DNA of 64,000 bases from the NCBI GenBank assembly GCA_012274445.1, contig JAAROD010000080.1, forward strand, positions 2,046,001-2,110,000, given 5' to 3'. The DNA comes from Sclerotiophoma versabilis. Taxonomy: Eukaryota > Ascomycota > Dothideomycetes > Pleosporales > Didymellaceae. Position 1 is the stretch's first letter; every line of letters begins with the position of its first letter. The translations under genes and the position numbers were made by a program. Shown here in pieces: positions 10,001-20,759 of the stretch. The notes beneath the pieces are model-generated. The model did no database searches, was not told the DNA's origin, and saw only the letters and a list, made by a program, of their open reading frames with translations.

Positions 10001-12700
10001 TCAGTCAATGCCCTCATCAAGAACAAGCTCAACCGTGCCATCTCTAAGACATCTCTCTGGCCTAATTGTCCAACGCGCTACAGCCATGCTGATGAGGCCT
10101 GCACTCATTACCAAAGATGTGAGATGCGGTTTTGGTATCTCTTCGAGTACGGCCTGACTGTCCCTTGGTAGGTCAGAGGACCTGGAAGTTCGCGAATAGA
10201 AGATACGCGACGATACAAACGGTACATAAGTGCTGAGTCGAAGAAAACGAGGCTCGTGAGAGTCTCCCTTCGTCGTGACTGTGTCCGACCGCTGCCTTTG
10301 CGTTTTCGACACTTCTGTGCTTTGATGGATACTCGCACTGATAGACTGCTTTCGTACGGGAGATTGCCGCTTGTGCTGCTTTTGTTCCTTTCTGTCGCTG
10401 CTGGTCGCGTTGAAGGTCGGTTTCTCGACAGTGAAGGGCATCAGTGGTGTTACCGTAAGTTCCATGTGGCACGGTTGCGTAATCTCATTAAACTCAACAG
10501 GCTCAAATGAAGCCCCCTTATTTCGCATAAAGGTCTGCTCTATGACGGGGCTGCCTCGCAACAGAGCGGGCTGAGATGCACCATGGAAGTTGTGCAAGTG
10601 CTGAAGGAAAGCTTCCTCTGATTCATAGAATTCCTGGTTACAAGACCGGTACCTGTGGTAATTCTGCGCGTGCTCAACATGTACAGCGCGATAGCCAGCT
10701 CCGCAGAGATGGCAATGATGGGCTTTGGCGGAGGGGAAGTCTTGACAAAGCGGTGGACCGGCATTCTCGGCAGCCACGTCGTCGAAGCTCCGCAGGAATC
10801 GACAGCTCCATACACGACAGTGGGAGTGCTCATTCATAGCTTGTATGTCTGTAAAGACTTTCAAGCAGTAACGACATCGGAATGACTCGAATGGTGTGAC
10901 GGAGTACAGATTTTCGAGATGATTCTCCCTTCGTTCCGGCCACCATACAGACCTGGTGAGCTCACGAGCAGTCAAATGCTCAGCAACGTGCTCGCAACGC
11001 TCTGACCAGTCTTTGGATTTCTTACCACAGAAACCGCAGTGAAGCATTGGGTCGTCCCTCTTCATGGGCGCACCAAACCTTCGCCACTTAAGCGAGAGGT
11101 CTTTGCAACCAAAGTTATGCCCTTCTGGTGCCAGTAGGCGCGCTTGACAGCCTACACGCACTGATGGATGTTTTGAATTGGCGATGTGAACGTGATGTAG
11201 ATGCTGGACAAAGTGGTCGCGACGGTAAAACGTCCTTTGCGCTTCAGGCTTGGATCGGCATTGCTGGTACTTATGTGTCGCCATGTGAGCATCATCAGGA
11301 TTCATTTGACCGCAGAAGGGGCATGACTGCAGTGGTGTAGTTTTCGTGTCGCAGCATATCCAGGTTGTTCGGAGGGCGTGTACTGAGTCTTCGTGGCGGA
11401 TCCATTCGTACTTTGTTTTGAATGCCCGTGGACAGAAGGTGCAGAAGAAGGGCAGGTCTTGTTGAGGCTGACCAGCACTGTTCACGCCGTTGATCGAGCG
11501 GGTATGAGGGGACTCTTTCCAAGCCATCCGTCTTCGGCCACGCCGGCGCTCACGACCGAAGGAAGAGACATTACTACGACTACCATTCGAAGAGACAGTA
11601 TAGGTCGTTGGTGCGGTACCTTCAGATGACACGGTTGATTCGACTGCGGATCCCCTTCTCGATGCCGACCATACACCTCTGTCAGAGTAGCCGCTGCCGC
11701 TGAAGGAGTCACTATCCATGGCAGCCTGTATGTCAGTAAGTTCGACGCCTTCCTCTTGATAGGATTGTGCGAGGTAGAGTGCCAAGGGTGGCTGGGGTGG
11801 TTCGACAGCTTTCTCCGCGTGACTATCGAGAGCTTCCAGACTGTCTCTTGACAGCTTCGGCTTGAGGGGGTGTGTGCTCTCCTGAGGCTCTTGTCCAGCC
11901 GTCTTGTCAAGGTCTGTGGGTGTGAGAAAGCCAATTATGTCTGAAGGAGTTGTTGGAGATATACCTTCGCCCCTCTTCCTTGCTCGGGTGTTGTTGAACC
12001 AATTGCGAACTTTCTTCACGTCAAGATTGGCCTGGTGAGCGATTATGTCATATTCCCAAGAGCAGGGATATGGGTTCGTGGCGAACTCATCCTCTAGAAT
12101 CTGTCTAGACTCGAGCGGTATCCTGCTCTGAGGGCCTTTGTGCTTGGCTGATGCTGGCTTCCAGCTCACAGACGAAGTATGGCGAGTGGATAACGAGATC
12201 TTATTTGTGACTTTAGTATGACCCGAGGCTTGTAGTCCTGAGCTATCGATGGTGGTGCCTTCTTGGTCCCCATGTGGATATACAGGCACCCCATTCGCTA
12301 GAGCTAAGCTGAGTGCTGACCTTTGATCAGTGACGAGGTTGACATGATCATGTGCTGGCAATGACGAGGAGGGTGAAAGCAGGTCAGGGCGCTGCGGGTA
12401 GTCGTTCATGATTGGCGTGTTGCTGATGGGCCACGCAGGAAGCAGTTGATGTACATTACTCTGGGGCGCTGGCTGGCTTGGTGTTTCGCTCAAAGACCAT
12501 GGCGGGCAGTGGTCCGGGAACTGCTCGTCTGTCACGGGGGTGTAGTCAGGAACGGCTGGATGCCAATCCATGGCAGTGACGCCCTCGGCGAGTGCGGCCT
12601 CCTCATATCGGACGTCTGGAGATGCGCAGTACAGACGGCTATCCTGCTCCAGCTGTGCGAAGTCGAAGAAGTCGTCCAGGCTGTCGCTCATAGTGGCCAT
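10001..12700 (-). CDS. Homeobox plus C2H2 zinc-finger transcription factor
   Basis: One exon of 899 residues from the ATG at 12700 (MATMSDSLDDFFDF). In-frame ATGs at 12736 and 12799 are alternatives. An acidic, Pro/Ser-rich N-terminus precedes a TALE-like homeodomain at about residues 192-244; helix 3 reads KKVRNWFNNTRARKR with the invariant W, F, N and R. A Ser-rich linker with a basic patch (RERRRGRRRMAWK) follows. C2H2-type fingers then start with FCTFCPRAFKTKYEWIRHEDSVH. Further, more irregular Cys/His clusters continue (CGFCGKKSKDWSERCEHVAEH, CRYCLKVFTDIQAMNEHSH, CHLCGAGYRAVH). A nuclear DNA-binding regulator is expected. This homeobox/C2H2 fusion occurs in filamentous ascomycetes; targets are unknown. 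The C-terminal 150 residues look disordered. Confidence 0.88.
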   Translation of the reverse strand: MATMSDSLDDFFDFAQLEQDSRLYCASPDVRYEEAALAEGVTAMDWHPAVPDYTPVTDEQFPDHCPPWSLSETPSQPAPQSNVHQLLPAWPISNTPIMNDYPQRPDLLSPSSSLPAHDHVNLVTDQRSALSLALANGVPVYPHGDQEGTTIDSSGLQASGHTKVTNKISLSTRHTSSVSWKPASAKHKGPQSRIPLESRQILEDEFATNPYPCSWEYDIIAHQANLDVKKVRNWFNNTRARKRGEGISPTTPSDIIGFLTPTDLDKTAGQEPQESTHPLKPKLSRDSLEALDSHAEKAVEPPQPPLALYLAQSYQEEGVELTDIQAAMDSDSFSGSGYSDRGVWSASRRGSAVESTVSSEGTAPTTYTVSSNGSRSNVSSFGRERRRGRRRMAWKESPHTRSINGVNSAGQPQQDLPFFCTFCPRAFKTKYEWIRHEDSVHALRTTWICCDTKTTPLQSCPFCGQMNPDDAHMATHKYQQCRSKPEAQRTFYRRDHFVQHLHHVHIANSKHPSVRVGCQARLLAPEGHNFGCKDLSLKWRRFGAPMKRDDPMLHCGFCGKKSKDWSERCEHVAEHLTARELTRSVWWPERRENHLENLYSVTPFESFRCRYCLKVFTDIQAMNEHSHCRVWSCRFLRSFDDVAAENAGPPLCQDFPSAKAHHCHLCGAGYRAVHVEHAQNYHRYRSCNQEFYESEEAFLQHLHNFHGASQPALLRGSPVIEQTFMRNKGASFEPVEFNEITQPCHMELTVTPLMPFTVEKPTFNATSSDRKEQKQHKRQSPVRKQSISASIHQSTEVSKTQRQRSDTVTTKGDSHEPRFLRLSTYVPFVSSRIFYSRTSRSSDLPRDSQAVLEEIPKPHLTSLVMSAGLISMAVARWTIRPERCLRDGTVELVLDEGID

Positions 12701-13205
12701 GTCGGCGAAGGCGCGCGTCTCCACGGCGTGCGACATGTGGCAGTCAGAGAGCCACGCAGTCAGAGTCAAACGAGAAAGCACGCGAGGCGGGTGGGTCATG
12801 GCAGGTCGAGGCAGCCGGCCGGACGACACTGAGAAGTTGATCACGGCTGGCACCCTCTTGATCAATCGATGCCGCGCCAGGCGATCAGGCAAACACTAAA
12901 CCTAAATATGGCAGCCACTCCTCGGAGGGACGCACCCTGGGTCACGGCAAGTGGCGTCGCACACGGCGGCAACCGGTGCCATGTCTATGCAGAACGCGCC
13001 CTCACACAACGGCCGCGTCCAGCTGTCGAGGGCGATGGCGCAGAGAGTGGCTCGCGGGTGGAGGCTGGCGGCGCGGAAAGCGCGCGATACCAGGCTCGGC
13101 TAGCGCGGTGGCCCACCAAAAAAGTTCCTTGTCGACGTTCGAGGGCTGCGCTGCGCAAAGCTGCACACGCACCGATCGCATCCAGCGCGCCCGCAGTACC
13201 CCGCC
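12701..13205. promoter_or_regulatory. Shared divergent promoter, homeobox TF / UTP15
   Basis: About 500 bp between two opposed start codons. It is GC-rich toward UTP15, whose ATG sits in a strong CCGCCATGG context. No specific factor site is claimed. Confidence 0.6.
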
Positions 13206-14890
13206 ATGGCCGCCGAAGTACAGCTGCTGCAGCCCGTGAAGCTGCCCAAGGGGCCCTCTACCCTCACGTCCGAGCAGCAGTACTGGAACTCGTTCGCCTC
13301 GGAGCTCCGCCTCGACCCGTCGCAGCACTCGTCGCCCGTCACGCACATCTCGATCCCGCCCCCGCCGCCCGCATCCTCGCTCACGGCGTCGCAGGACCTG
13401 TTCGCAGTCACCACCGGGTCACGTGTGCAGATTTTCTCCTCCAAGACGCGCAAGGTCGTCAAGACCATCTCTCGCTTCGGCGTCGACGACATTGCGCGCT
13501 CGGGCAACCTGCGCAGAGACGGCCGCATCCTGGTCGCCGGCGGTGACAGCGGCTCGATCCAGGCCTTCGACGTGAAGAGCAGGGCGATCCTGAAGACATG
13601 GAAGGAGCACAAGCAGCCGGTCTGGACGACCGAGTGGAACCCCTCGGACCTCACCAGCCTCATGAGCTGTTCGGACGACCGAACTGTGCGCCTGTGGGAC
13701 CTGCCCAGCGACACGAGCATCACCACCTTCGACGGCCACCAGGACTACGTGCGCACGGGAACATTCATGCCCGCACAGTCCGGCCTCCTTGTCTCCGGCT
13801 CCTACGACCAGACCGTGCGTCTCTGGGACTCGCGCGCTGGCGGCAAGGCCGTCATGGTGTTCAAGCACCAGCACCCTGTCGAGACCGTTCTCCCCATGCC
13901 CTCCGGCACCGCCTTGCTCGCTACCAGCGACAACGCAATCTCCGTCCTCGACATTGTCGCTGCAAAGCCAATCCACATGCTGCGCAACCACCAGAAGACC
14001 GTCACAGCCCTCTCCCTCGCCAACAACGGCTCGCGCCTGCTCTCTGGCTCTCTTGATGGCCACGTCAAGGTGTTTGAGACTTCGGGCTGGAACGTCGTCG
14101 GCGGCCTCAAGTACCCCTCCCCCATCCTGTCCCTCTCGGTTGTCCCCAGTCAGAAGGAAGACAAGCACATTGCTGTCGGTCTCTCGTCCGGTCTTCTCTC
14201 CATCCGCACCCACCTCAGCGGCGAACAAAAAGCGCTTGCCCGCGAGCGCGAGAAGGAAATGAAAGCCCTCATGGAAGGCAACATCGACGAGTACGATCGT
14301 GCCAAGAAGCGCAAGCGCGGCAAGGGCTGGGAGAAGCGTGTTCGAGGCAAAGACTTCACAGGTGAAAGCGCAGACATTGTCATCGAGGGCAACGCGCGTG
14401 GGAAGGTCACGACTGGAGCCCCGTGGGCGCATGCCCTGCGACAAGCTCAGTATGCAAAGGCATTGGACATGGTGCTTGAGTCCAAGGTAAGTTGTACCGT
14501 CGCAGTCCAGCAAGACCAACACTAACACATCCACAGGACAACAACGCACGCACTCAGTCTCTCTCCCTCCTCACCGCCTTGCGTCACCGCTCTGCCCTGC
14601 GCTCTGCTCTCGCAAATCGCGACGAAATCACTCTGCAGCCCATCCTGCGCTGGCTCATCAAGAACATTTCCGACTACCGCATCACTCGTCTGACTACCGA
14701 CGTCGCTCTCGTGGTCTTGGATCTCTACGCTGACCAACTGGGCCGGAGCGAGGAGATTGACAGCTTGGTCGATGCACTGATGAGCCGGGTACGAGTTACA
14801 GTGGAGGCGAGTCAAATAGCATGGAGTGTGCAGGGCATGGTCGACATGCTGACGGCGAGTGCCGGAGGCGAGGGCGTTGCTGAAGCCTGA
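13206..14890 (+). CDS. utp15: U3 snoRNA-associated WD40 protein Utp15 (SSU processome, t-UTP)
   Basis: Exons 13206-14486 and 14537-14890 give 544 residues, close to yeast Utp15 (about 510). The intron has a GTAAGT donor, an ACTAACAC branch site and a CACAG acceptor, phase 0. The N-terminus (LPKGPSTLTSEQQYW) is typical. WD40 repeats span about residues 60-340, with WD dipeptides in DRTVRLWDLPSD and DQTVRLWDSRAG. A basic stretch KKRKRGKGWEKR follows. The C-terminal helical domain (from about residue 400) includes SLLTALRHRSALRSALANRD and PILRWLIKNISDYR, the UTP15_C region. Known role: part of the t-UTP/UtpA subcomplex linking rDNA transcription with early 18S pre-rRNA processing in the nucleolus. 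Confidence 0.95.
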
Positions 14891-15334
14891 GAGGGGGGTT
14901 GGGCGAAGGTTGGTTCGATTGCATAGCGATGGCGTTTGGTATGGCATACTTCAAAAGTTGGATGTTAGATATACCCGGATGAAGCAAGACGCGCTTTGGA
15001 TGATGGGACGAAGCAATGCACAGTGTTCGGTACGATACGTTGTACATTTTGTATCTCGACAGTGCATGTACAAGCTGCATTGCAATACAAAAGAAAACTT
15101 CCACAGTAGTCATGAACCTGGTTGACATCCTCAAGGCTGCGCTGCGATGTCTGATACTCGAGCTGAAACGCAGGGCCGATCAAATGACGCGGATGGCCCC
15201 ACAGTCCCCGCATGAAGCTACCCCAGAGCTCCGACAGCTCCCCTCCCTCCATCACCATAGACTGTTTGTACCTCTGTTGTTTTGGTATTGCGGATTTTGT
15301 TTACTATCACTGTTTATTGTGATTACGAGAGGCA
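14891..15334. other. Intergenic region
   Basis: UTP15 3' flank and promoter of the glutaminase gene; the ATG at 15335 follows a T-rich stretch. No further feature seen. Confidence 0.5.
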
Positions 15335-17850
15335 ATGCGGTCTTTCAACTTCATAGCCGCAGCGCTTCTGGCAAGCATCGCGGAGGCTTCATCCCTCAAG
15401 CCGCCCATCTTACCGCTGATCGTCAGGAACCCGTACCTCAGCACATGGCTGCAAAATGCACGCGAAGAGCCCTGGAGCAAATGGCCCATGTTTTGGACCG
15501 GCGATCAGCTTGGCTTTGGCGTACTTGCGTCTGTCCCTGACACCAACAACGTGTACCCGCTACTCGGCCGACCGCACGACTCGCTCGAGCAAAACAGTGA
15601 GCACTACACTGTCGCATTTCCAAAGTACAAGGGGGCCAAGTACGATGCAAGCACCACGAACTTGACGTATAGCATTCCTGCGCCGTCCAACCTTGCTGGT
15701 GCGAGCGATCTCGACATCACGCTGAGCTTCCTCTCGCCCATTACGCCAACGTCTACGCTAAGGCAGTCGATTCCTGCTGCATATCTCAGCATCCACGTAC
15801 AAGGAAACTTTGATATAGCTATCTACGTGGATGTCAACGGGCAATGGGTTAGCGGCAAGCGGGACAGCCTCATAGAATGGGGGTTGACCGAGCAGGAGGC
15901 TGCTGGCTCCGCCAAAGGATTGAAGACGTGGAGTGTCAAGCGTCAGGTCGAGCAGATCTTCACCGAGGAACACGATCAGGCTGAGTGGGGTCAGCTGCAC
16001 TTCACTGGCCCGAGCGATGTAAGGCATGAGTCGGGAACATCGGCGCTGCTGAGACAGCGGTTTGCGACGACTGGAACGCTGCAGAATCAAGTCGATGGCA
16101 GATTCCGTACTATCATGGACGAGGAGCCTGTTTTTGCTTTCTCAAAACACTTCAAGCTGAAGAATACGTCCTCGGTCTTGTCAAAGTCAACCGGTGAAAG
16201 CGTTCTGTTTACCATCACGCACATTCAGGATCCCGTTACGCAGTACGCTTCAGCACGGGGGCTTACCTTCATGAAACCCCTGTGGTCATCGTGGTTCCCC
16301 GAAGATAACAAGCTTATCAAGTTCCACTATGGAGACTTTGTGAACGCCAATAGCCTAGCGAGCAACTACTCTGAGCAGCTACGCATCGATGCCTACCAGT
16401 CTGGCTCGACAAACTATGTTGACATTGTCGCACTCTCTGCGCGACAAGCTATGGGTGCCACAAGTTTCTCTGGAACGCCTGAAAGCCCTTTGCTTTTCTT
16501 GAAAGAGATCTCGTCCAACGGAAACAGCCAGACTGTTGATGTTATTTTCCCGGCTTTTCCGTTCTTCCTCTACACCAACCCGAGATGGCTTGCGTACCTC
16601 CTTGAGCCCCTCCTTGAACATCAGCTAAGCGGTCAGTATCCTAACAAGTACTCCATGCATGATCTTGGCGCGCACTTCCCCAATCTGACTGGACACGCCG
16701 ATGGTCGAGACGAGTACATGCCGGTGGAAGAGTGTGGAGACATGCTCATCATGGGTCTGGCTCTCGTCAACTCAATGAGCTATAGCTCCGATGCCGACGC
16801 CCAATCTATCTGGTCAACTGTCGGCGATGATGTTGACACTGTAGACTCGAACGAGAAGCCATTCGCACTCACAAATGTGGGCGAACATGGCGGCATCTCC
16901 TACATCGATGATACCTGGGGTGGGCATACTAAAGGCGTCAAGCAAGCTAAGAAATGGCTAGATGGCAGCTACAATCTCTGGAAGCAATGGACAGGCTATC
17001 TAGTTGAAGACGCTCTTGAGCCTCATAACCAACGTAAGTTTTTGCCACATCCCTTTCTTCCTGATCTCGTAACTAAGTATCAGTAGTCTGCACTGATGAC
17101 TTTGCCGGTTGGCTTCCACTTCAAACCAATCTAGCGCTCAAAGGCATCATTGGCATCAAAGCCTTCAGCGAGATTGCAGACTTGATGGACCGCACCGGCG
17201 ACGCAAAGCATTACCGCAATATCTCCGAGACATATATCGAGAAGTGGCAGGAGTATGGCATATCGCGTGATGGCGGTCATGCGAAACTTGCGTATGATTG
17301 GTATGGAAGCTGGACAACGCTATATTCGCTGTACGCAGATGCGGTGCTATGCTTTCATCCCTCAATCACGAACGCCTCCTCCATCTCATCTGATGATGAA
17401 CAAGACGTTGGGGAGTACGCGGCAGGTGATGCGCATGCGCAAGAGCCATTGTCATCTGGACACAGCTCAAGTGGTCGCACACCTATCACGAAAGACTTCA
17501 TTCCATCGAGCGTCTACAAGGGACAATCGAAATGGTACGCTCAAGTCATGCAGAAGTACGGTCTGCCCCTCGACAGCCGCCACCTGTACACCAAATCCGA
17601 CTGGGAGTTCGAGGCCGCGGCAGTGGCGTCGAAGAAAGTTCGCTCAGAGATTTTGGATCGCGTGGCACTGTGGCTCAACGAAACGGTTACTGATCGTCCC
17701 TTCACGGATCTGTACAACACAGAAGGCGATGGTGGCTTCCCGGGTCCGTGGTTCTTTGCACGCCCAGTTGTGGGTGGGCATTTTGCGTTCTTGACGCTTG
17801 AGAGGGCTTGTGGTGGAACTGCTGCAAAGGCGTTTGATTATGAAGATTGA
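15335..17850 (+). CDS. Secreted GtaA-type glutaminase
   Basis: Exons 15335-17033 and 17084-17850 give 821 residues. The donor is GTAAGT and the acceptor is CAGTAG, so splicing at the first or second AG gives products differing by one residue (…NQLVCTDDFAG or …NQLCTDDFAG). A signal peptide is at residues 1-19. N-terminal DUF5127-like and C-terminal DUF4965/DUF1793-like regions match fungal extracellular glutaminases: PLIVRNPYLSTWL, WTGDQLGFGVLASVPD, NVGEHGGISYIDDTWG, LPLDSRHLYTKSDWEFEAA, EGDGGFPGPWFFARPVVGGH. The enzyme should hydrolyse glutamine to glutamate outside the cell. An acidic, Ser-rich insert of about 40 residues (SSISSDDEQDVGEYAAGDAH and following) stands between FHPS and DFIPSSVYKGQSKWYA, regions that are close together in relatives I know. 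It is open in frame and has no good splice pair. Confidence 0.9.
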
Positions 17851-18682
17851 AGTGGAGAAGGCCCACTTTGGAGTTTGACACCTCATGGAACCGCACATCA
17901 AGACCATCACACCAAGACATAAGCGCCGGTATCTTACCAGATATATACATGCAATAGTATAACTATGTATTTTATGTTGAAGTCCAGAAGACCTCATGGT
18001 TCAGAAAGGTCATCACATGATCAAAGAGGTGAAGTTTCCAAGTTCGCATGTTCGAGTCCAATTCGCATCATTTATTCGACTCTATGAGTCTGATGCATCG
18101 ATAGATGCGCACGCATCTATTTTGCTTCCTCCAAGTTCTTACTGCTCCACAAACCATGTAGGATATCCTGACATGGAGGCGCTACCGTTGATTTTTGGTT
18201 CCCATGGCATAGAGGGCATTACCGCGATGACCCCCCCCCCCCCCCCGCCCAACATCAACAACTAACACCATATTTCAAAGACTGAATATCTATCCAGGCT
18301 CTCCCTCTCTACCAATCAAGAATCGCACACCACACTCACCAATCGCACACCTAGTGCGTTAAATTGACTACATGATTAAAGGTTAGTCCCTGCTAGCGCC
18401 AGATTAGCGACGATCTATGACAGCATGCCGACCAGCCATCTGGGTCAGGAACGGTTTCTTTGTTGTCAGTACTGCACGACTTCTATCATACTCACAACTG
18501 CGACTATTGATTCATCTGCACTTTCTGCTTCGTTGCTGTACTCCTGAGGTTGAGTATTGCTTGGTTCATTGTCCCCTGCTTGATACCGCAAAGCTTTGTA
18601 TCACTACTTCTTGCTTGGACGGTGGCTTTGAAATACGAAGTGGGATTACGATTTGCTACACTCAACAGCTCGTACGCTCGCC
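17851..18682. other. Intergenic region with a C16 homopolymer
   Basis: Glutaminase 3' flank and photolyase promoter. A run of 16 C lies at 18231-18246. A short GTTCGAGTCC match to a tRNA B box near 18048 has no cloverleaf around it. Confidence 0.5.
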
Positions 18683-20728
18683 ATGCCAAAACCACGAGTA
18701 ATCTACTGGTTTCGCACGGATCTGCGGCTCCACGACTCCCCTGCGCTCAAGGCTGCATTGGATCTGAAACCAGAATGCCTCTACCCAATATGGACATGGG
18801 ACCCTCACTACGTTTACCGCGCCCGCGTCGGTCCAAATCGCTGGCAGTATCTGCTTGACTGCCAATCCGACCTCAGCAAATCCATCACCAAGCTCAACCC
18901 CAAGTCGAAACTATTTTTGATCAGAGAGGCCCCGCAAACGCTCTTCCCGAAGCTGTTCAAGCAGTGGAAGATTACACATCTTGTGTTTGAAAAGGACACG
19001 GATGCGTATGGCCGCGAGAGGGATCAGGAGGTGATGGCGCTGGCGAAAGAGGCGGGTGTAGAGGTCGTTGTCAGGTATGGACGCACGTTGTATGATCCGG
19101 ATGAGCTGGTGAAGCAGAATAACGGTCGGCCGACGATGAGTATCACCCAAGTGCAAGCTGCAGGGAAGAAGATTGGAGAGATTCCCAGGCCAATTACTGC
19201 GCCAACGAGCCTGCCGGATCCGGGAGACACGAGTTTGGACTTTGAGCAGGAAGTACCGGACAGCAAGCCGGATATCAATGCCAAACAGAGAGACGGTGAT
19301 GAGGGGAGTTATACGAAGCTTGCTGGGCCTAACGGTGACTTTGCGGTGCCTACGATGGAGGAACTAGGCCTCAAGCCAGCGACTACACAGCATCGAGGTG
19401 GTGAGACGATAGCGCTGAAGATGCTGGATGAGATAATTGCAAATGAGGACTACACCGCAACCTTCGAAAAGCCAAAAACCGCGCCAACAGCCTTCGAGCC
19501 ACAAGCCACCACCCTGCTGTCTCCACACATGCATTTCGGCTCCCTCAGCTGTCGGGAGTTTTACTGGCGCTGTCAAGATGTAGTTGACAGATACAAAGGC
19601 CGTGCATCTCAGCCACCAACCAGTCTCACGGGCCAGCTCCTCTTCCGCGACATGTACTTCGGCGCGCAAGCTTCACTGGGCTATACTTTTGGTCAAACCT
19701 ACGGAAATTCACACTGCCGCTTCATCCCCTGGCACCTTCCATCCAAGATCGACACGTCGTCAGGCTTGATCACAGGCGAATACCTCGTCGATAACGCGCA
19801 AGCCGAGACCTACTTTCAGCGCTGGAGACAAGGCCGCACGGGATTCCCTTGGATTGACGCACTGATGCGCCAGCTCAAGTATGAAGGCTGGATTCACCAC
19901 CTGGGCCGGCATGCCGTGGCCTGCTTCCTGACACGCGGCGGGTGCTACGTAGATTGGGAGCGCGGCGCGGAGGTGTTTGAGGAATGGCTAATCGACCACG
20001 AAGCCGCGTGCAACATTGGAAACTGGCAATGGCTGAGCTGCACAGCTTTCTACGCGCAGTTCTATCGCTGCTATTCCCCGATTGCTTTTCCGCAGAAATG
20101 GGACAAGGAAGGCAATTTTGTGAAGAAGTTTGTGCCTGAACTGAGGAATTACCCTCAGAAGTACATATATGAGCCGTGGAAGGCGCCGATTGCGGATCAG
20201 AAGAAATGGGGATGCGTCATCAAAGGTGATGGAAGCAAGAGTGAGGTCGATGGTAAAAAGGCCTATCCGAAGCCTATGTTCGACTTCCCCACTCAAAGAG
20301 AAGTGTGCATTGAGGGCTTGAAGAACGCATACCGTATCGGCCTATACGGTAACAATCCAAAAGTCCTTGACGGTACGTGGCGTAAGCTATTTGATAACAA
20401 GGCGGAGGGGCCGACTGAGGGTACCAAAGGGCCGCCGGGCGCTATGGTCGAGCATGAGGATACTGATGGATATGAGAAAAACAACGTTCCAGAGCCTCCA
20501 AGCCCAAAGACGAGTAGGAGAGGAAAGGCGGATAACAAGAAGATCACAGGGAACCAGACGGAGATCAGTAACACAGGAAGGACGAGTAAGGCTGGGCATA
20601 AGATGGAGTCGAGCAGTACGAAGAGTACGAAGGCGGGACACAAGAGGGAGGCGAGCCAGGGAACACTGGATAAGATGGTCACGCGGAAGAAGAGGAAGGA
20701 CAACAGTGATATCGCCGATCATACATGA
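18683..20728 (+). CDS. (6-4) photolyase / animal-type cryptochrome-like flavoprotein
   Basis: One exon, 681 residues from the ATG at 18683 (MPKPRVIYWFRTDLRLHDSP). The N-terminal alpha/beta antenna domain covers about residues 1-150. The FAD-binding domain spans about 240-550, with FPWIDALMRQLKYEGWIHHL, GRHAVACFLTRG and NIGNWQWLSCTAFYAQF. The HHLGRH element carries the His pair used by (6-4) photolyases. The overall pattern matches the (6-4)/animal cryptochrome clade rather than CPD class I or DASH. It should repair (6-4) photoproducts with blue light, or act as a photoreceptor; the sequence alone does not decide. A lysine-rich, probably disordered tail of about 120 residues ends with a possible nuclear signal, TRKKRK. 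The gene converges with the aldo-keto reductase, leaving only 31 bp between the stop codons. Confidence 0.92.
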   Translation: MPKPRVIYWFRTDLRLHDSPALKAALDLKPECLYPIWTWDPHYVYRARVGPNRWQYLLDCQSDLSKSITKLNPKSKLFLIREAPQTLFPKLFKQWKITHLVFEKDTDAYGRERDQEVMALAKEAGVEVVVRYGRTLYDPDELVKQNNGRPTMSITQVQAAGKKIGEIPRPITAPTSLPDPGDTSLDFEQEVPDSKPDINAKQRDGDEGSYTKLAGPNGDFAVPTMEELGLKPATTQHRGGETIALKMLDEIIANEDYTATFEKPKTAPTAFEPQATTLLSPHMHFGSLSCREFYWRCQDVVDRYKGRASQPPTSLTGQLLFRDMYFGAQASLGYTFGQTYGNSHCRFIPWHLPSKIDTSSGLITGEYLVDNAQAETYFQRWRQGRTGFPWIDALMRQLKYEGWIHHLGRHAVACFLTRGGCYVDWERGAEVFEEWLIDHEAACNIGNWQWLSCTAFYAQFYRCYSPIAFPQKWDKEGNFVKKFVPELRNYPQKYIYEPWKAPIADQKKWGCVIKGDGSKSEVDGKKAYPKPMFDFPTQREVCIEGLKNAYRIGLYGNNPKVLDGTWRKLFDNKAEGPTEGTKGPPGAMVEHEDTDGYEKNNVPEPPSPKTSRRGKADNKKITGNQTEISNTGRTSKAGHKMESSSTKSTKAGHKREASQGTLDKMVTRKKRKDNSDIADHT

Positions 20729-20759
20729 TCAGCAGCATTGATTTCTCTGCCACCATCAC

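Noticed and set aside
13419..14549. 376-codon minus-strand frame opposite UTP15
   Set aside because: Antisense shadow of a GC-rich coding exon; no motif.
18040..18070. tRNA B-box-like GTTCGAGTCC
   Set aside because: No acceptor, D or anticodon stem can be drawn around it.
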